The notes below the pieces were generated by a model. The model was not told the DNA's origin and made no database searches. It saw nothing but the letters and a program-made list of their open reading frames with translations. From assembly GCF_010586825.1 (NCBI RefSeq), contig NZ_JAAAGB010000016.1, positions 1 through 64,000 of the forward strand: 64,000 bases of DNA, read 5' to 3'. Source of the stretch: Draconibacterium mangrovi. Lineage in GTDB: Bacteria > Bacteroidota > Bacteroidia > Bacteroidales > Prolixibacteraceae. This document shows, piece after piece, positions 17,637 to 27,531 of this stretch. The position numbers and the translations under genes are program-made. Position 1 is the first letter of the stretch, and every line of letters starts with the position of its first letter.

Positions 17637-20600
17637 TTAGAATTTTAGATTTACCCCAATTGTATAAACGGCCGGAACCGGATAAAACTGGCGGTCGATA
17701 CCGTTGTTAACTTCAGGATTGAATCCGTTGTATTTAAATACAGTAAGCGGCTTTTCAGCAGTTACAAAAACTCTTGCATCGGGCATTCCTGCACCAAACA
17801 GCTTTTTGCCATCAATGTTGTACGCCAGCTGAATATTCTGGATGCGGAAGAAGTTTCCGTCTTCAACCAGGTAATCGCTAAAGTTCTGGTTCCATCCGCG
17901 ACGGAGTGCTGAAGCCGATGGATATTTGTTTGATGTGCCTTCGCCTGTCCAAAGTCCGTTGGCCAAATCAGCATCGATGTTGGTGTCGTTTGTCCAGATG
18001 ATCTCACCACGTTTGCGGTTAAGAATTTTATTACCTGTCTGGCCCATAATGTTCATTGAGAATTCGAAATCCTTGTAGTTTAGCCCGATAAATCCACCGT
18101 AAGAGAATGTTGGAATGTACGAGCCAAGGAATACTTTGTCGTCGTCGTTGATCACATCGTCGTTGTTCTGATCGACAAACCTGAAATCGCCCGGAACCAG
18201 TGAATTGTCAACGGCTACCGGATCAGCATTAATTTCAGCCTCATTTTGGTAAATTCCTGCTACTTCGTAACCATAGAATGAAAGCAATGGCTCGCCAACC
18301 TGAGAACGTTGTCTGAACTCGGCCTGACCTCCGTTAATGTAGGTTTGTCCGTAAAGGTCGCGAACTTCGTTTTTCAGTGTTGAAATGTTCACACCAAGGT
18401 TGTAGCTAAAATCTTTGTTAATTTCGTTTCTCCAGCCTACTGCAAGTTCCAACCCTGAGTTACGGATGGTACCAACGTTACGCAAAACGCTTCCCGATTG
18501 CAATTTCAAACTTACCGGGATAGCAGCATCTTCCGTGTCGCGGATAAAGTAGTCGGCATCAATGGTTAACCGATTACCAAACAATTCGGCGTTCAAACCA
18601 ACATTGGTTCCGGTAACGGTTTCCCAACCCAAATAACCAAATGTACTTGTTGTTGTTGTTCCGTCAACCTGCATATCGTCGATTGCCAAATATACCGGGT
18701 TGGTAGTGTTTGCTCCATCCTGGCGGGCAATTTTATCGTTACCCAGTTTTCCCCAGCCACCTCTTAATTTCAGGTAGTCGAGAAAACCAACATTTTCCAT
18801 AAAACTCTCTTCGGTAACTACCCATCCTAAACCAAAGGCAGGGAAAGTTCCCCATTTTTCCTGGTACTTTTGTGTTCCTTCCTGGCGGATAGTGAAATAA
18901 GCAATGTACTTATTATCGTAGTTGTACGAAACACGTCCGAAATAGGAAACACCGTACAGGCGCTCTCCGTTATCGCCAACTTGTTTTGATGACTCCGACT
19001 GCGACTGGTTGATGTACCAGGCATTCTCATTCAGCGGAATATCTTCGGCCGAACCGCCCAAATAATCATACCACTCATGGCGGTACGACATACCGGCCAT
19101 TGCGGTAATATTGTGGTCGCCAAAACTGTCGGTGTATGTTAATGTGTTATCAAAGAATTGATTTACATTGGTAGTTCGCGATGATGAAATGGAAGATAAA
19201 GTTCTTCGCGTCGAATTAGTGATGTAATATGGCAATCCAACACTGCGAGCTTTCAGGAACATCATTGAAGAATTGTATGCACTTTTAAACGTCAACAGAT
19301 TTGGAAGGATGTCAACCTCGGCGTAAATACCGGCAAGTACTTTTCTGATGTCTTGACGAGAATCGTTATAAGCAAGATTTAAAAACGGGTTTTGCGATCC
19401 GCGATAATCCAATAACTGTGCACTTGAATAATTACTGGGGTAATCAATTCCTTGTGCTACCAATTCATCGTAATTCTGTTGGTCGTATACCGGTAAAATC
19501 GGTACAGCATGGTAAGCACTAAACCAGGCTGCATCGTCGGCAATGTATCGGGTTCCGTTACTTACATTAAAGTTGACCCCGGTTTTTAACCATTTGTTTG
19601 CCTGGTGATCGATTGATGCACGAATATTCATTCTTTTGTACGAATCGTTGGCTTCCAACAAACCTTCCTGATCGTAGTAATTCACTCCCATTGAATAAGA
19701 AGTTTTGTCATTTCCACCCAGAACTGAAACCGAGTGGTTTTGCTGGCGGGCATGCGATTTCATAATCTCTGCATACCAGTCGGTATTTACATTTGGTACG
19801 TTAGGGTTCACGCGGCTACGGCCATAACGCTGCATGGCATTTTCCACAAAGCTGATGTCGGCAGCCGATCCGGTTTGATAAACGTAATCAACAAATTGTT
19901 CGGCGTTGGCCATTTGCATTACGTTTTGCGGAACCTGAATACCATAGTATCCTTCGTAGGTAATACTGGTTTGTGTGTTTAACGAACCTTTTTTTGTGGT
20001 GATAAGTACCACACCGTTTGCTGCCCTAACTCCATAAATTGCCGATGCCGATGCATCTTTCAAAACCGATAAGGTTTCGATATCCGATGGGTTAAGGAAA
20101 TCGATGTTGTCGAAATACATTCCGTCAACAACATACAAAGGTGATGAATTACTGCTTCCCGGAAATGATCCGATACCGCGAATACGTACTGTTGGTGAAC
20201 TGCCGGGCGATCCGGAATTCACAATTTGTACCCCGGCAACTTTCCCTTGCAACGACTGCATAGCCTGTCCGGCAGGCGTTTTTACCAGCTCGTCTGATTT
20301 CAGTGTGGAAATTGAAGAGGTAAGATCGGCCTTTTTCATCGAACCGTAACCAACCACAACCACTTCCTCAAGGCCAACTACATCTTCCTGTAATTGAATG
20401 TTGACGGTACCTGATTGCTGAGGTTTTATTTCCTGTGATAAAAAACCAATGTAACTAAAAACTACATTGGCTCCCTGTTTAACCGACAAAGTATAATTGC
20501 CGTCAATGTCTGTAACAACTCCGTTAGTTGTTCCTTTTTCCAAAACGGATACTCCCGGAAGAGTTATTCCGTTTGGATCAACCACCGAGCCGGAGATAGA

Positions 20601-20669
20601 AATTCTATCTTGCGCAAATAGGGTTGAAAACGAAAAAAGGAGAAATACAATAAAGAATGTTTTTCGCAT
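17637..20669 (-). CDS. SusC/RagA family TonB-linked outer-membrane transporter
   Basis: A 1010-residue TonB-dependent transporter. The order is: signal peptide to about residue 20 (STLFAQ), a carboxypeptidase D-like domain (about 25-100, GSVVDPNGITLPGVSVLEKG), a VVVGYGSMKKADLT segment typical of SusC, the plug domain (GKVAGVQIVNSGSPGSSPTVRIRG and VLKDASASAIYGVRAANGVV), and a 22-strand barrel ending in an aromatic residue (YTIGVNLKF). There is no N-terminal signalling domain, so it is a SusC without its own anti-sigma partner; control is expected from the divergent regulator gene. Confidence 0.96.
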   Translation of the reverse strand: MRKTFFIVFLLFSFSTLFAQDRISISGSVVDPNGITLPGVSVLEKGTTNGVVTDIDGNYTLSVKQGANVVFSYIGFLSQEIKPQQSGTVNIQLQEDVVGLEEVVVVGYGSMKKADLTSSISTLKSDELVKTPAGQAMQSLQGKVAGVQIVNSGSPGSSPTVRIRGIGSFPGSSNSSPLYVVDGMYFDNIDFLNPSDIETLSVLKDASASAIYGVRAANGVVLITTKKGSLNTQTSITYEGYYGIQVPQNVMQMANAEQFVDYVYQTGSAADISFVENAMQRYGRSRVNPNVPNVNTDWYAEIMKSHARQQNHSVSVLGGNDKTSYSMGVNYYDQEGLLEANDSYKRMNIRASIDHQANKWLKTGVNFNVSNGTRYIADDAAWFSAYHAVPILPVYDQQNYDELVAQGIDYPSNYSSAQLLDYRGSQNPFLNLAYNDSRQDIRKVLAGIYAEVDILPNLLTFKSAYNSSMMFLKARSVGLPYYITNSTRRTLSSISSSRTTNVNQFFDNTLTYTDSFGDHNITAMAGMSYRHEWYDYLGGSAEDIPLNENAWYINQSQSESSKQVGDNGERLYGVSYFGRVSYNYDNKYIAYFTIRQEGTQKYQEKWGTFPAFGLGWVVTEESFMENVGFLDYLKLRGGWGKLGNDKIARQDGANTTNPVYLAIDDMQVDGTTTTSTFGYLGWETVTGTNVGLNAELFGNRLTIDADYFIRDTEDAAIPVSLKLQSGSVLRNVGTIRNSGLELAVGWRNEINKDFSYNLGVNISTLKNEVRDLYGQTYINGGQAEFRQRSQVGEPLLSFYGYEVAGIYQNEAEINADPVAVDNSLVPGDFRFVDQNNDDVINDDDKVFLGSYIPTFSYGGFIGLNYKDFEFSMNIMGQTGNKILNRKRGEIIWTNDTNIDADLANGLWTGEGTSNKYPSASALRRGWNQNFSDYLVEDGNFFRIQNIQLAYNIDGKKLFGAGMPDARVFVTAEKPLTVFKYNGFNPEVNNGIDRQFYPVPAVYTIGVNLKF

Positions 20670-20697
20670 AACTTTAAAATTTGAATTAGTTTGACCT

Positions 20698-20729
20698 CAA
20701 AGTTACGGTGACAGCATGGCGGAAAACAA
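20698..20729 (-). promoter_or_regulatory. Predicted Bacteroidota sigma-ABfr-type promoter of the PUL
   Basis: On the minus strand TAACTTTG (20705-20698) matches the Bacteroidota -7 consensus TAnnTTTG exactly, and a TTG (20729-20727) lies 21 bases upstream as the -33 element. Transcription would start about 20-25 bases before the susC ATG at 20669. The remainder of the 307-bp divergent gap (20670-20976) is AT-rich; the regulator binding site must be in it, but I see no clear repeat. Confidence 0.55.
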
Positions 20730-20976
20730 TCAAATAAATACACTATTGATACTTTCGGCGAAAGTGAATCGCTTTAAGAACCTCATCATTACCTCATCCT
20801 GTATTTGAGACAGTAATTGTAAGTGTTTGTAAAACAGTGCTTAAAATGATGGTGTGTTTATGAATTCTTTTTATTTTTTTATACATTTAATTTTATTTAT
20901 TTCGTAAAAAATGGGGTTTGGAGTAGAAACCAGAGGAATAACATCCATTTATCATCTGTTCAATCATTAACATTCG

Positions 20977-23811
20977 ATGCTAAGAATCGGAACAAAATCG
21001 ATCATAGGCACCATCTTTTTGGTTATTTGGGCTATTACTTCACTGGCTTTGCAAGAGGAAACGGGGGTGGTAAAATTTGACCAAACCATCTATAAAGGAG
21101 CCCGGCAAAACTGGGGCGTTAGTATTGCCAACAACGGTATCGTTTATTTTGCTAATCATTCGGGTCTTCTTTCGTTCGACGGAACCAACTGGACAATGAA
21201 TCGATTGCCCAACAATACAATTGTACGCTCGGTAAAAGCCGTTGACGACTCGGTTGTTTATACCGGCGGATACATGGAGTTGGGTTTTTGGAAAGCAACT
21301 CCAACAGGTGAACTTGTCTACAAGTCGCTGAACTCGAAAGCGGTAGAGTTTTACGAAGCAAATCCCAATCTGGAGTTTTGGAACATTGCGGTAAAAGACG
21401 ATTATGTTTATTTTCAATCGTTTGGCAATATACTTACCTATCACAACGACAGTATATATTCTTTGCACCTTGGTGGTGGTATTTCTGTAATGAATCAGGT
21501 AAACGATCGTGTTTTGGTGGCGATCAGGAACAATGGAATTTGGGAAGTTGAAAACGATGAGGTAAAACGAATAATTTTCGATGATGCGCTGATCGGCACA
21601 ACGGTTAAATTTATTATCTCCGGGAATAATGAAAACCTGCTGATTGGTACAGCCGACAGAGGAATTTTTCTTTGGGATGGAAGTGTGCTGAAACAATGGA
21701 ACGATGACTGGACCTCGTATTTTATCGAGAACGAATTAAACAGGGCCTGCCGAACCAAAAACGGACAATATATTATTGGTTCGCTGGTTGACGGAATTGT
21801 AGTGTTTGACCGGTTTGGAAAACTGATTACAAAAGTAAATTCGAGAAATGGGCTTCCGAACAACACGGTGCTAGGCATCGCAACCGACGAACGGGGGAAT
21901 ACCTGGCTGGCACTCGATATTGGAATTGGTTTTGTTGCCGACAATCCCAACAAAAGTTTTGTAGTTAAAAAGTTACCGGGCGCGGGTGCTATCTACTCAA
22001 CGGCCATTTTCGAGAACAAACTTTACCTCGGCACGAACCAAGGTTTATTTGAAGGATCGCTTGATTTGGATAATGATGATATTAAACTTCTTCAGGGCAC
22101 ACAGGATCAGATTTGGGATCTGAAAGTAATTGATGACGAACTTTTAATCGGGCACAACCAGGGAAGTTTTGCACTTAAGAATGGAATAAAAAGAGTAATC
22201 TCATCAGAAGGAGGAGCATTCAATTTTGTACAGGATCCATTTCATCCGGGCTTGATTCTGCAATCGACCTACAACCGCATAATTGTATACAACAAAAACA
22301 TCGAGGGAATTGAGTTTCGAAACTACATCGAGGATTTTGGTAACCTGATCCGTTATATTGAATTCGATCATTTAGGAAATATCTGGGCCAGCCACATGCA
22401 CCGCGGAATATTTAAAATTCAGGTGGATGAAGAGCGTACAAAAGCTGTGGACGAACCTGAATATTTCGGAGAGGAGACTTTTGGAAAAGACCATTCAATC
22501 CATGTTTTTAAAATTGAAAAACGCATTGTATTTACTACCGGCGAAAAGTTATATACCTTCGATGATCTTACCAATACCATTTTGCCGTACGATTCATTAA
22601 ACGCCAGTTTGGGAAAGTATGCAGCAGCCAACCGGATAATAAAAGCACCCAATAATTATTATTGGTTTATCGAACCAACATCAATTGGTCTGTTCTCTAT
22701 TGTACAAACCGATGTTAAACTGATTAAAGAGTTTCCAACGTCGTTGTTTAACGATCCGTTGCTGGTTGAAGGTTTCGAGAATATACTTCCGGTAAATCAA
22801 TACACCGGTATTTTGTGCCTTCAAAACGGTCTGGCTTTTCTTGATGCTTCGGTAAGCGACTCTTCCACAAGCAGGGTTGGACGGTACGCGCCAGAGGTGA
22901 GAACCATTGAGCTGCAAAGCAATGGCGGGAGATCGGTATTTTTGCCACTTAACACCAATGAATCCGAGATTAAAAACACGCTGAACAACGTAAAATTCCG
23001 CTTTTCTTTTCCTATGCTTAATGAATTTCCGGTATCGTACAAGTATTTTTTACGGGGCTTACATCAGGGCTGGTCGGAAAGTGTGACCGACCCCGAATTT
23101 CAGTTTGAAAGGTTACCACGCGGAGAATACCAGTTACAGGTAAAAGCTGTTGATATCTGGGGTAACGAAAGTCAGCTTTACACCTTCAATTTTAAAATTC
23201 TGCCACCACTGTTGGCTACCAAACTGGCCATATTTCTGTATATGTTTATTTTAATCGGAGCACTTTTGCTATTCCGGCGGTGGGGGATAAAACAAACTCA
23301 AAAGAAAGAGCAGTTGCAACACGAAAAACGCGAGCGGGAACTCATTCGCCTGCGAAACGATAAACTGCGTAGCGAAGTGCGGTTTAAAAGTAAAGAGCTG
23401 GCAAACTCTACCATGGCTATTATTCGTAAAAACGAGTTTCTGATCGACCTGAAAAACATTATACGGAAACAAAAAGAAGAGCTGGGATCGCGTTACCCCG
23501 ACAAGTATTTTAATTACCTGAACAACAAAATTGACGAAAATATATCGAGCCGAGACGACCGCCAGATTTTTGAAAACAATTTTGAGCGGGCACATGAACA
23601 GTTCTTCCATAAGATGAAGGACAAATATCCCGATCTTACATCGAGCGACCTGCAATTGTGTGCTTATCTGAGAATGAATTTATCGTCGAAAGAAATTGCA
23701 CCGCTGCTTGGAATTTCCATCCGTGGCGTTGAAAACCATCGTTACAAATTAAGGAAAAGGCTCAACCTCCAACCTGAAGATTCGCTTACTGATGTGATGC
23801 TTTCTGTGTAA
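20977..23811 (+). CDS. One-component membrane regulator: propeller sensor, triple-Tyr domain, TM, LuxR-like HTH
   Basis: A 944-residue protein. The N terminus has a signal-anchor. Residues 30-650 consist of beta-propeller repeats of the two-component-regulator propeller type (for example NTVLGIATDERGNTWLALDIGIG). They are followed by a Y_Y_Y domain (near 660-740, FRFSFPMLNEFPVSYKYFLR), one TM helix at about 748-768, a basic coiled coil and a LuxR-type HTH at about 888-944 (SKEIAPLLGISIRGVENHRYKLRKRL). No histidine kinase or receiver domain is present, so ligand binding outside is passed directly to a membrane-tethered DNA-binding domain. Divergent from susC, it is the obvious PUL regulator. 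Confidence 0.9.
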   Translation: MLRIGTKSIIGTIFLVIWAITSLALQEETGVVKFDQTIYKGARQNWGVSIANNGIVYFANHSGLLSFDGTNWTMNRLPNNTIVRSVKAVDDSVVYTGGYMELGFWKATPTGELVYKSLNSKAVEFYEANPNLEFWNIAVKDDYVYFQSFGNILTYHNDSIYSLHLGGGISVMNQVNDRVLVAIRNNGIWEVENDEVKRIIFDDALIGTTVKFIISGNNENLLIGTADRGIFLWDGSVLKQWNDDWTSYFIENELNRACRTKNGQYIIGSLVDGIVVFDRFGKLITKVNSRNGLPNNTVLGIATDERGNTWLALDIGIGFVADNPNKSFVVKKLPGAGAIYSTAIFENKLYLGTNQGLFEGSLDLDNDDIKLLQGTQDQIWDLKVIDDELLIGHNQGSFALKNGIKRVISSEGGAFNFVQDPFHPGLILQSTYNRIIVYNKNIEGIEFRNYIEDFGNLIRYIEFDHLGNIWASHMHRGIFKIQVDEERTKAVDEPEYFGEETFGKDHSIHVFKIEKRIVFTTGEKLYTFDDLTNTILPYDSLNASLGKYAAANRIIKAPNNYYWFIEPTSIGLFSIVQTDVKLIKEFPTSLFNDPLLVEGFENILPVNQYTGILCLQNGLAFLDASVSDSSTSRVGRYAPEVRTIELQSNGGRSVFLPLNTNESEIKNTLNNVKFRFSFPMLNEFPVSYKYFLRGLHQGWSESVTDPEFQFERLPRGEYQLQVKAVDIWGNESQLYTFNFKILPPLLATKLAIFLYMFILIGALLLFRRWGIKQTQKKEQLQHEKRERELIRLRNDKLRSEVRFKSKELANSTMAIIRKNEFLIDLKNIIRKQKEELGSRYPDKYFNYLNNKIDENISSRDDRQIFENNFERAHEQFFHKMKDKYPDLTSSDLQLCAYLRMNLSSKEIAPLLGISIRGVENHRYKLRKRLNLQPEDSLTDVMLSV

Positions 23812-23881
23812 CATTTAATCTTTTGCAAAGAGGTGTTAAATCACGGCCTCGCAGACGAAAAATTGTATTGGTAATAATAAC

Positions 23882-23967
<86 letters not shown>

Positions 23968-23986
<19 letters not shown>

Positions 23987-24219
23987 AGAAATTGAATGTA
24001 TTTTCTGCTTTTCTTTTGCTTAATCTCATATTCCCGTTGTGTTGCAGAAGGACGTTCTTCAAACTCTTCAGAATAAACTAATTTCCAAGGAATTCCTGAT
24101 TTTGTTGATGGTGTCCTGCTCCAATTATGTTGTTGTAATCGCTCTTCTACATTTTGGGTGCTTCCAATATAATATTTCCCATTTTTTTCGCTCTGCAAAA
24201 TATACATGTAATAGGCCAT
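23968..24219 (-). CDS. Small GIY-YIG family nuclease, tRNA-embedded
   Basis: An 83-residue single-domain GIY-YIG protein (UPF0213/YhbQ-like). The start is the ATG at 24219 (MAYYMYILQSEKNGKYYIGS); a longer frame to 24375 exists, but it would translate the whole intact tRNA-Ala and is not credible as the start. MYI and YIG form the name motif; the catalytic Arg lies in EERLQQHN and the metal-binding Glu in REYEIKQKK. The last five residues (INSVG) and the TAG stop are encoded by the D arm of the tRNA remnant. Members of this family are usually called DNA-repair nucleases, but its position between a tRNA and its broken copy, with 64-bp direct repeats outside, suggests a mobile element. Confidence 0.85.
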
Positions 24220-24252
24220 ATCATGTTTTTTGATTAGAATAAAAGATACAAA

Positions 24253-24360
<108 letters not shown>

Positions 24361-24506
24361 AAAACGTGGCTGCAAATATAAAAATATTTTTCAGAATCAA
24401 TCAAATATTTTTTTTGGTAAAGTTTTTGCTGTTATTAAATATAACTGCAGAAAACAAGAAGCCGGCGTTCTTTGATTTATTTAACAATCCAATAAAATTA
24501 GAACCC

Positions 24507-25193
24507 ATGAAATCTAAAAAAACAAAGAAAGCTGATCTTGAAAGTAAAAAAGCTACGTTGTTCCTGATAGGTTTGGTAGTTGCGCTTGGTTTTACATTGT
24601 TTGCATTCGAGTGGAAACAACCTGCACGAAAAGTAATGATTGTTCAGGGAAACAGAGATTATATGCCACCCGAAGACCTGGTGATTCCACGTACACCACC
24701 TGAAAAAGCTAAGCCCGAAAAACCAATATTTAAAGTGCCGGTTTTTGAAGTTATTGAAGACGGTAAAAAGATAGAGGAAGAATTAATATGGGAAGGAGAG
24801 GATCCCTACGAGCCGGTAGTAATTGATCTTGGAGGCATTTTGGATCAGGGGGAAGATCCGGGAGAAGAAGATTTAAGTGCAATTTTAAACTTTGCTGAAA
24901 CAATGCCCGAATTTCCGGGAGGACAGGCTGCTTTGTTGAGCTTTTTATCGAAAAATGTTAAGTACCCGTCAATCGCACAGGAAAATGGAATTAAAGGCAA
25001 GGTATTTGTGACCTTTGTAGTTGATGAAAATGGGGACATTTATAACGTTGCACTGGCACGCGGAGTCGACGCATCACTTGACCGTGAAGCAATTCGCGTA
25101 GTGAAATCGATGCCTCGGTGGAAGCCGGGGAAACAGGGCAATAAGGCGGTAAAAGTGCGCTATACAGTACCCATTAATTTTATATTACAATAG
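24507..25193 (+). CDS. TonB-family energy transducer (first of two)
   Basis: A 228-residue protein starting at ATG 24507; the longer frame from 24366 overlaps the tRNA edge and has no merit. A basic N terminus is followed by one TM helix (LFLIGLVVALGFTLFAF, about 18-34), a Pro/Glu-rich periplasmic linker and a C-terminal TonB domain (about 140-228) with MPEFPGGQAALLSFLSKNVK, YPSIAQENGIKGKVFVTFVV and the ending PINFILQ. It would carry proton-motive energy from ExbB/ExbD to outer-membrane transporters such as SusC. No exbBD is adjacent. It is a close paralogue of the next gene, which lies 109 bp downstream. Confidence 0.92.
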   Translation: MKSKKTKKADLESKKATLFLIGLVVALGFTLFAFEWKQPARKVMIVQGNRDYMPPEDLVIPRTPPEKAKPEKPIFKVPVFEVIEDGKKIEEELIWEGEDPYEPVVIDLGGILDQGEDPGEEDLSAILNFAETMPEFPGGQAALLSFLSKNVKYPSIAQENGIKGKVFVTFVVDENGDIYNVALARGVDASLDREAIRVVKSMPRWKPGKQGNKAVKVRYTVPINFILQ

Positions 25194-25302
25194 AAAATTG
25201 AAATGAATTTAAAATTCACTTGCATGTGAAGATTATTTTTTATCTTTAAGCCCCGATTTTGAAGGGCAAATAAATCAAATAAAACAAATAAAATAGTTAA
25301 GT

Positions 25303-25992
25303 ATGGAACTTAAAAAAACACCAAAAGCTGATCTGGAAGCCAAAAAGAATATGTTTTGGCTGATTGGATTAGTTGTCGCGTTGGGGCTTTCGCTTCTGGC
25401 TTTTGAGTGGACTACAAAACCATCAAAGGCTGCTGACCTTGGTCAGATCCAAACTGCGGAAGTTGAAGAAGAGATCATCCCTATTACTCGTGAGCAAGAG
25501 GTTAAACCACCTCCACCACCTCCACCACCACAAGTTATCGAGGTGCTGAACATTGTTGACGATGATGTAGAAATTGAAGACGAGTTGCAAATTGAAGATA
25601 CAGAGGCCGACGATGAAACTGTAATCGACGTTGCTCCTGTTATCGAAACAGCAGCTGAAGAAGAAGAGGAAGAAGCTCAGGTATTCTTTATCGTAGAAGA
25701 TATGCCGGAATTCCCGGGTGGAGACCTTGCATTGCGTAAGTATATTGCCAATGCTATTAAGTATCCTGTAATTGCACAGGAAAACGGTATTCAAGGTAAA
25801 GTATATGTAACTTTCGTTGTAAGTAAAACAGGAAAAGTTACCGATGCCAAAATCGCAAGGGGAGTTGACCCTTCGTTGGATAAAGAAGCACTTCGTGTGG
25901 TAAATGCGCTTCCTGCATGGAAGCCAGGTAAACAGCGAGGAAAACCAGTTAATGTATCGTACACGGTACCAATTAACTTCGTGTTGCAGTAA
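25303..25992 (+). CDS. TonB-family energy transducer (second of two)
   Basis: A 229-residue protein with the same plan as its upstream neighbour: KADLEAKKNMFWLIG N terminus, TM at about 18-35, a linker with a run of eight prolines (PPPPPPPP, near 68-75) and an acidic stretch, and a C-terminal TonB domain (MPEFPGGDLALRKYI, YPVIAQENGIQGKVYVTFVV, PINFVLQ). The two C-terminal domains are very similar while the linkers differ strongly in length and charge, suggesting duplication followed by tuning for different partners. A strong terminator follows. Confidence 0.93.
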   Translation: MELKKTPKADLEAKKNMFWLIGLVVALGLSLLAFEWTTKPSKAADLGQIQTAEVEEEIIPITREQEVKPPPPPPPPQVIEVLNIVDDDVEIEDELQIEDTEADDETVIDVAPVIETAAEEEEEEAQVFFIVEDMPEFPGGDLALRKYIANAIKYPVIAQENGIQGKVYVTFVVSKTGKVTDAKIARGVDPSLDKEALRVVNALPAWKPGKQRGKPVNVSYTVPINFVLQ

Positions 25993-26015
25993 CAAATAAA
26001 AAACAATATTTTTGC

Positions 26016-26049
26016 ACTCCTGTTTCTTTAGAAGCAGGAGTTTTTTTTT
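26016..26049 (+). terminator. Terminator after the tonB pair
   Basis: A 10-bp stem CTCCTGTTTC / GAAGCAGGAG with a TTTA loop (one G-T pair) is followed by nine T, 24 bp after the stop codon. Confidence 0.88.
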
Positions 26050-26065
26050 GACTAAAATAAAGTAA

Positions 26066-27280
26066 ATGATAGAAACAGCACCTATAACAGAAAAAGCGGT
26101 TATTGTGGGACTGATCAACCAGGATCAGGATGAACGTCAGGCAAAAGAGTACCTCGACGAATTGGAGTTTTTGGCCGATACTGCGGGTGCGCAAGTATTA
26201 AAAAAATTCACCCAAAAACTGGATATCCCGAATAAAGCCACATTTGTTGGCCCGGGAAAACTCGACGAGATTAATCAATACATAAAAGTAGTTGAAGCCG
26301 ATACTGTAATTTTCGACGACGAGCTGACACCTACACAATTACGAAATATTGAACGTGAATTGGAGTGTAAAATTCTCGATCGTACCAACCTGATTCTCGA
26401 TATTTTTGCAAAACGGGCAAAAACGGCTCACGCAAAAACACAGGTTGAGTTAGCGCAGTACCAGTATTTACTCCCGCGATTAACACGAATGTGGACTCAC
26501 CTCGAGCGTCAGCGTGGTGGTATTGGTATGCGTGGCCCGGGTGAGACCCAGATAGAAACCGACCGCCGGATTATTCTCGATAAAATCAGCCGCCTAAAAA
26601 CACAGCTGGAGAAGATCGACAAACAAAAAGCTACCCAGCGCAAAAACCGTGGGAAAATGGTACGCGTGGCTTTGGTGGGGTATACCAACGTTGGTAAATC
26701 AACCATTATGAATATGATGGCCAAGTCGGAAGTGTTTGCCGAGAATAAACTTTTTGCAACACTCGATACTACGGTACGAAAAGTGGTGATCGAAAACCTG
26801 CCTTTCCTTTTGGCCGATACAGTTGGATTTATCCGTAAACTACCACACGGTTTGGTTGAGTCGTTTAAATCAACACTCGACGAGGTTCGCGAGGCAGATA
26901 TTTTGCTACACATTGTTGATATTTCGCATCCGGGATTTGAAGAGCAGATTGAAACGGTTGACACTACTTTGGAAGAAATCGATGCAGGCGATAAACCAAC
27001 GTTCTATATCTTCAATAAGATTGATGCTTTTACCTACGAGGAAAAAGATGAGGATGATCTTTCGCCACGTACAAAAGATAATTTCACCCTGGAAGAGTGG
27101 AAAAGCTCGTGGATGGCAAAAAGTAACACGCCGGCCTTATTCATTTCAGCAAAAGACAAAACGAACATCGAAGAGTTTAAGGTTGAACTTTACGAAAAGG
27201 TAAAAGGAATTCATTCGCAACGTTTTCCGTATAACGATTTCCTGTATAATGAAGATTGGACAAAGGGGATTCAGGAATAA
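26066..27280 (+). CDS. hflX: Ribosome-associated GTPase HflX
   Basis: A 404-residue HflX. The N-terminal domain carries FVGPGKLDEI and FDDELTPTQLRNIE; a linker has MWTHLERQRGGIGMRGPGETQIETDRR, the HflX hallmark. The G domain starts near residue 210 with GYTNVGKST (G1), then TLDTTVR (G2), DTVGFI (G3) and NKID (G4). The family splits stalled or heat-damaged ribosomes into subunits. It starts 17 bp past the tonB terminator and is probably transcribed from its own promoter. Confidence 0.95.
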   Translation: MIETAPITEKAVIVGLINQDQDERQAKEYLDELEFLADTAGAQVLKKFTQKLDIPNKATFVGPGKLDEINQYIKVVEADTVIFDDELTPTQLRNIERELECKILDRTNLILDIFAKRAKTAHAKTQVELAQYQYLLPRLTRMWTHLERQRGGIGMRGPGETQIETDRRIILDKISRLKTQLEKIDKQKATQRKNRGKMVRVALVGYTNVGKSTIMNMMAKSEVFAENKLFATLDTTVRKVVIENLPFLLADTVGFIRKLPHGLVESFKSTLDEVREADILLHIVDISHPGFEEQIETVDTTLEEIDAGDKPTFYIFNKIDAFTYEEKDEDDLSPRTKDNFTLEEWKSSWMAKSNTPALFISAKDKTNIEEFKVELYEKVKGIHSQRFPYNDFLYNEDWTKGIQE

Positions 27281-27363
27281 ACAGAGTGGTTTTAATACTA
27301 TGCCTAAGATTACAAGAGTAGTTACTATGGTTTCTAGTTTAATATCAAGTCTTTAGTTACAGT

Positions 27364-27442
27364 TACGTCATTCCGAACTTGTTTCGGAATCCCTGTTTAT
27401 TAAAGAGATGCTGATCCGTCAGCTGACGGACAGCATGACGTA
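27364..27442. repeat. Palindromic three-way-junction repeat (REP/MITE-like)
   Basis: It has nested inverted repeats: an outer pair TACGTCAT / ATGACGTA, a first inner hairpin TTCCGAA / TTCGGAA and a second inner hairpin around the perfect 14-base palindrome CCGTCAGCTGACGG, itself enclosed by ATGCTG / CAGCAT. It lies in the 251-bp gap after hflX. Similar 'GTCATTCCGAACTTG' elements are, from memory, dispersed in many Bacteroidota genomes; only one copy is in this window. Confidence 0.7.
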
Positions 27443-27531
27443 TCGACGTTATTTGATTGATTTAACACTAGTAATGACAATGAATGTGGCGTGATTTATC
27501 CGGTCTGAAATCAACAATCGTTAATCGAAAT

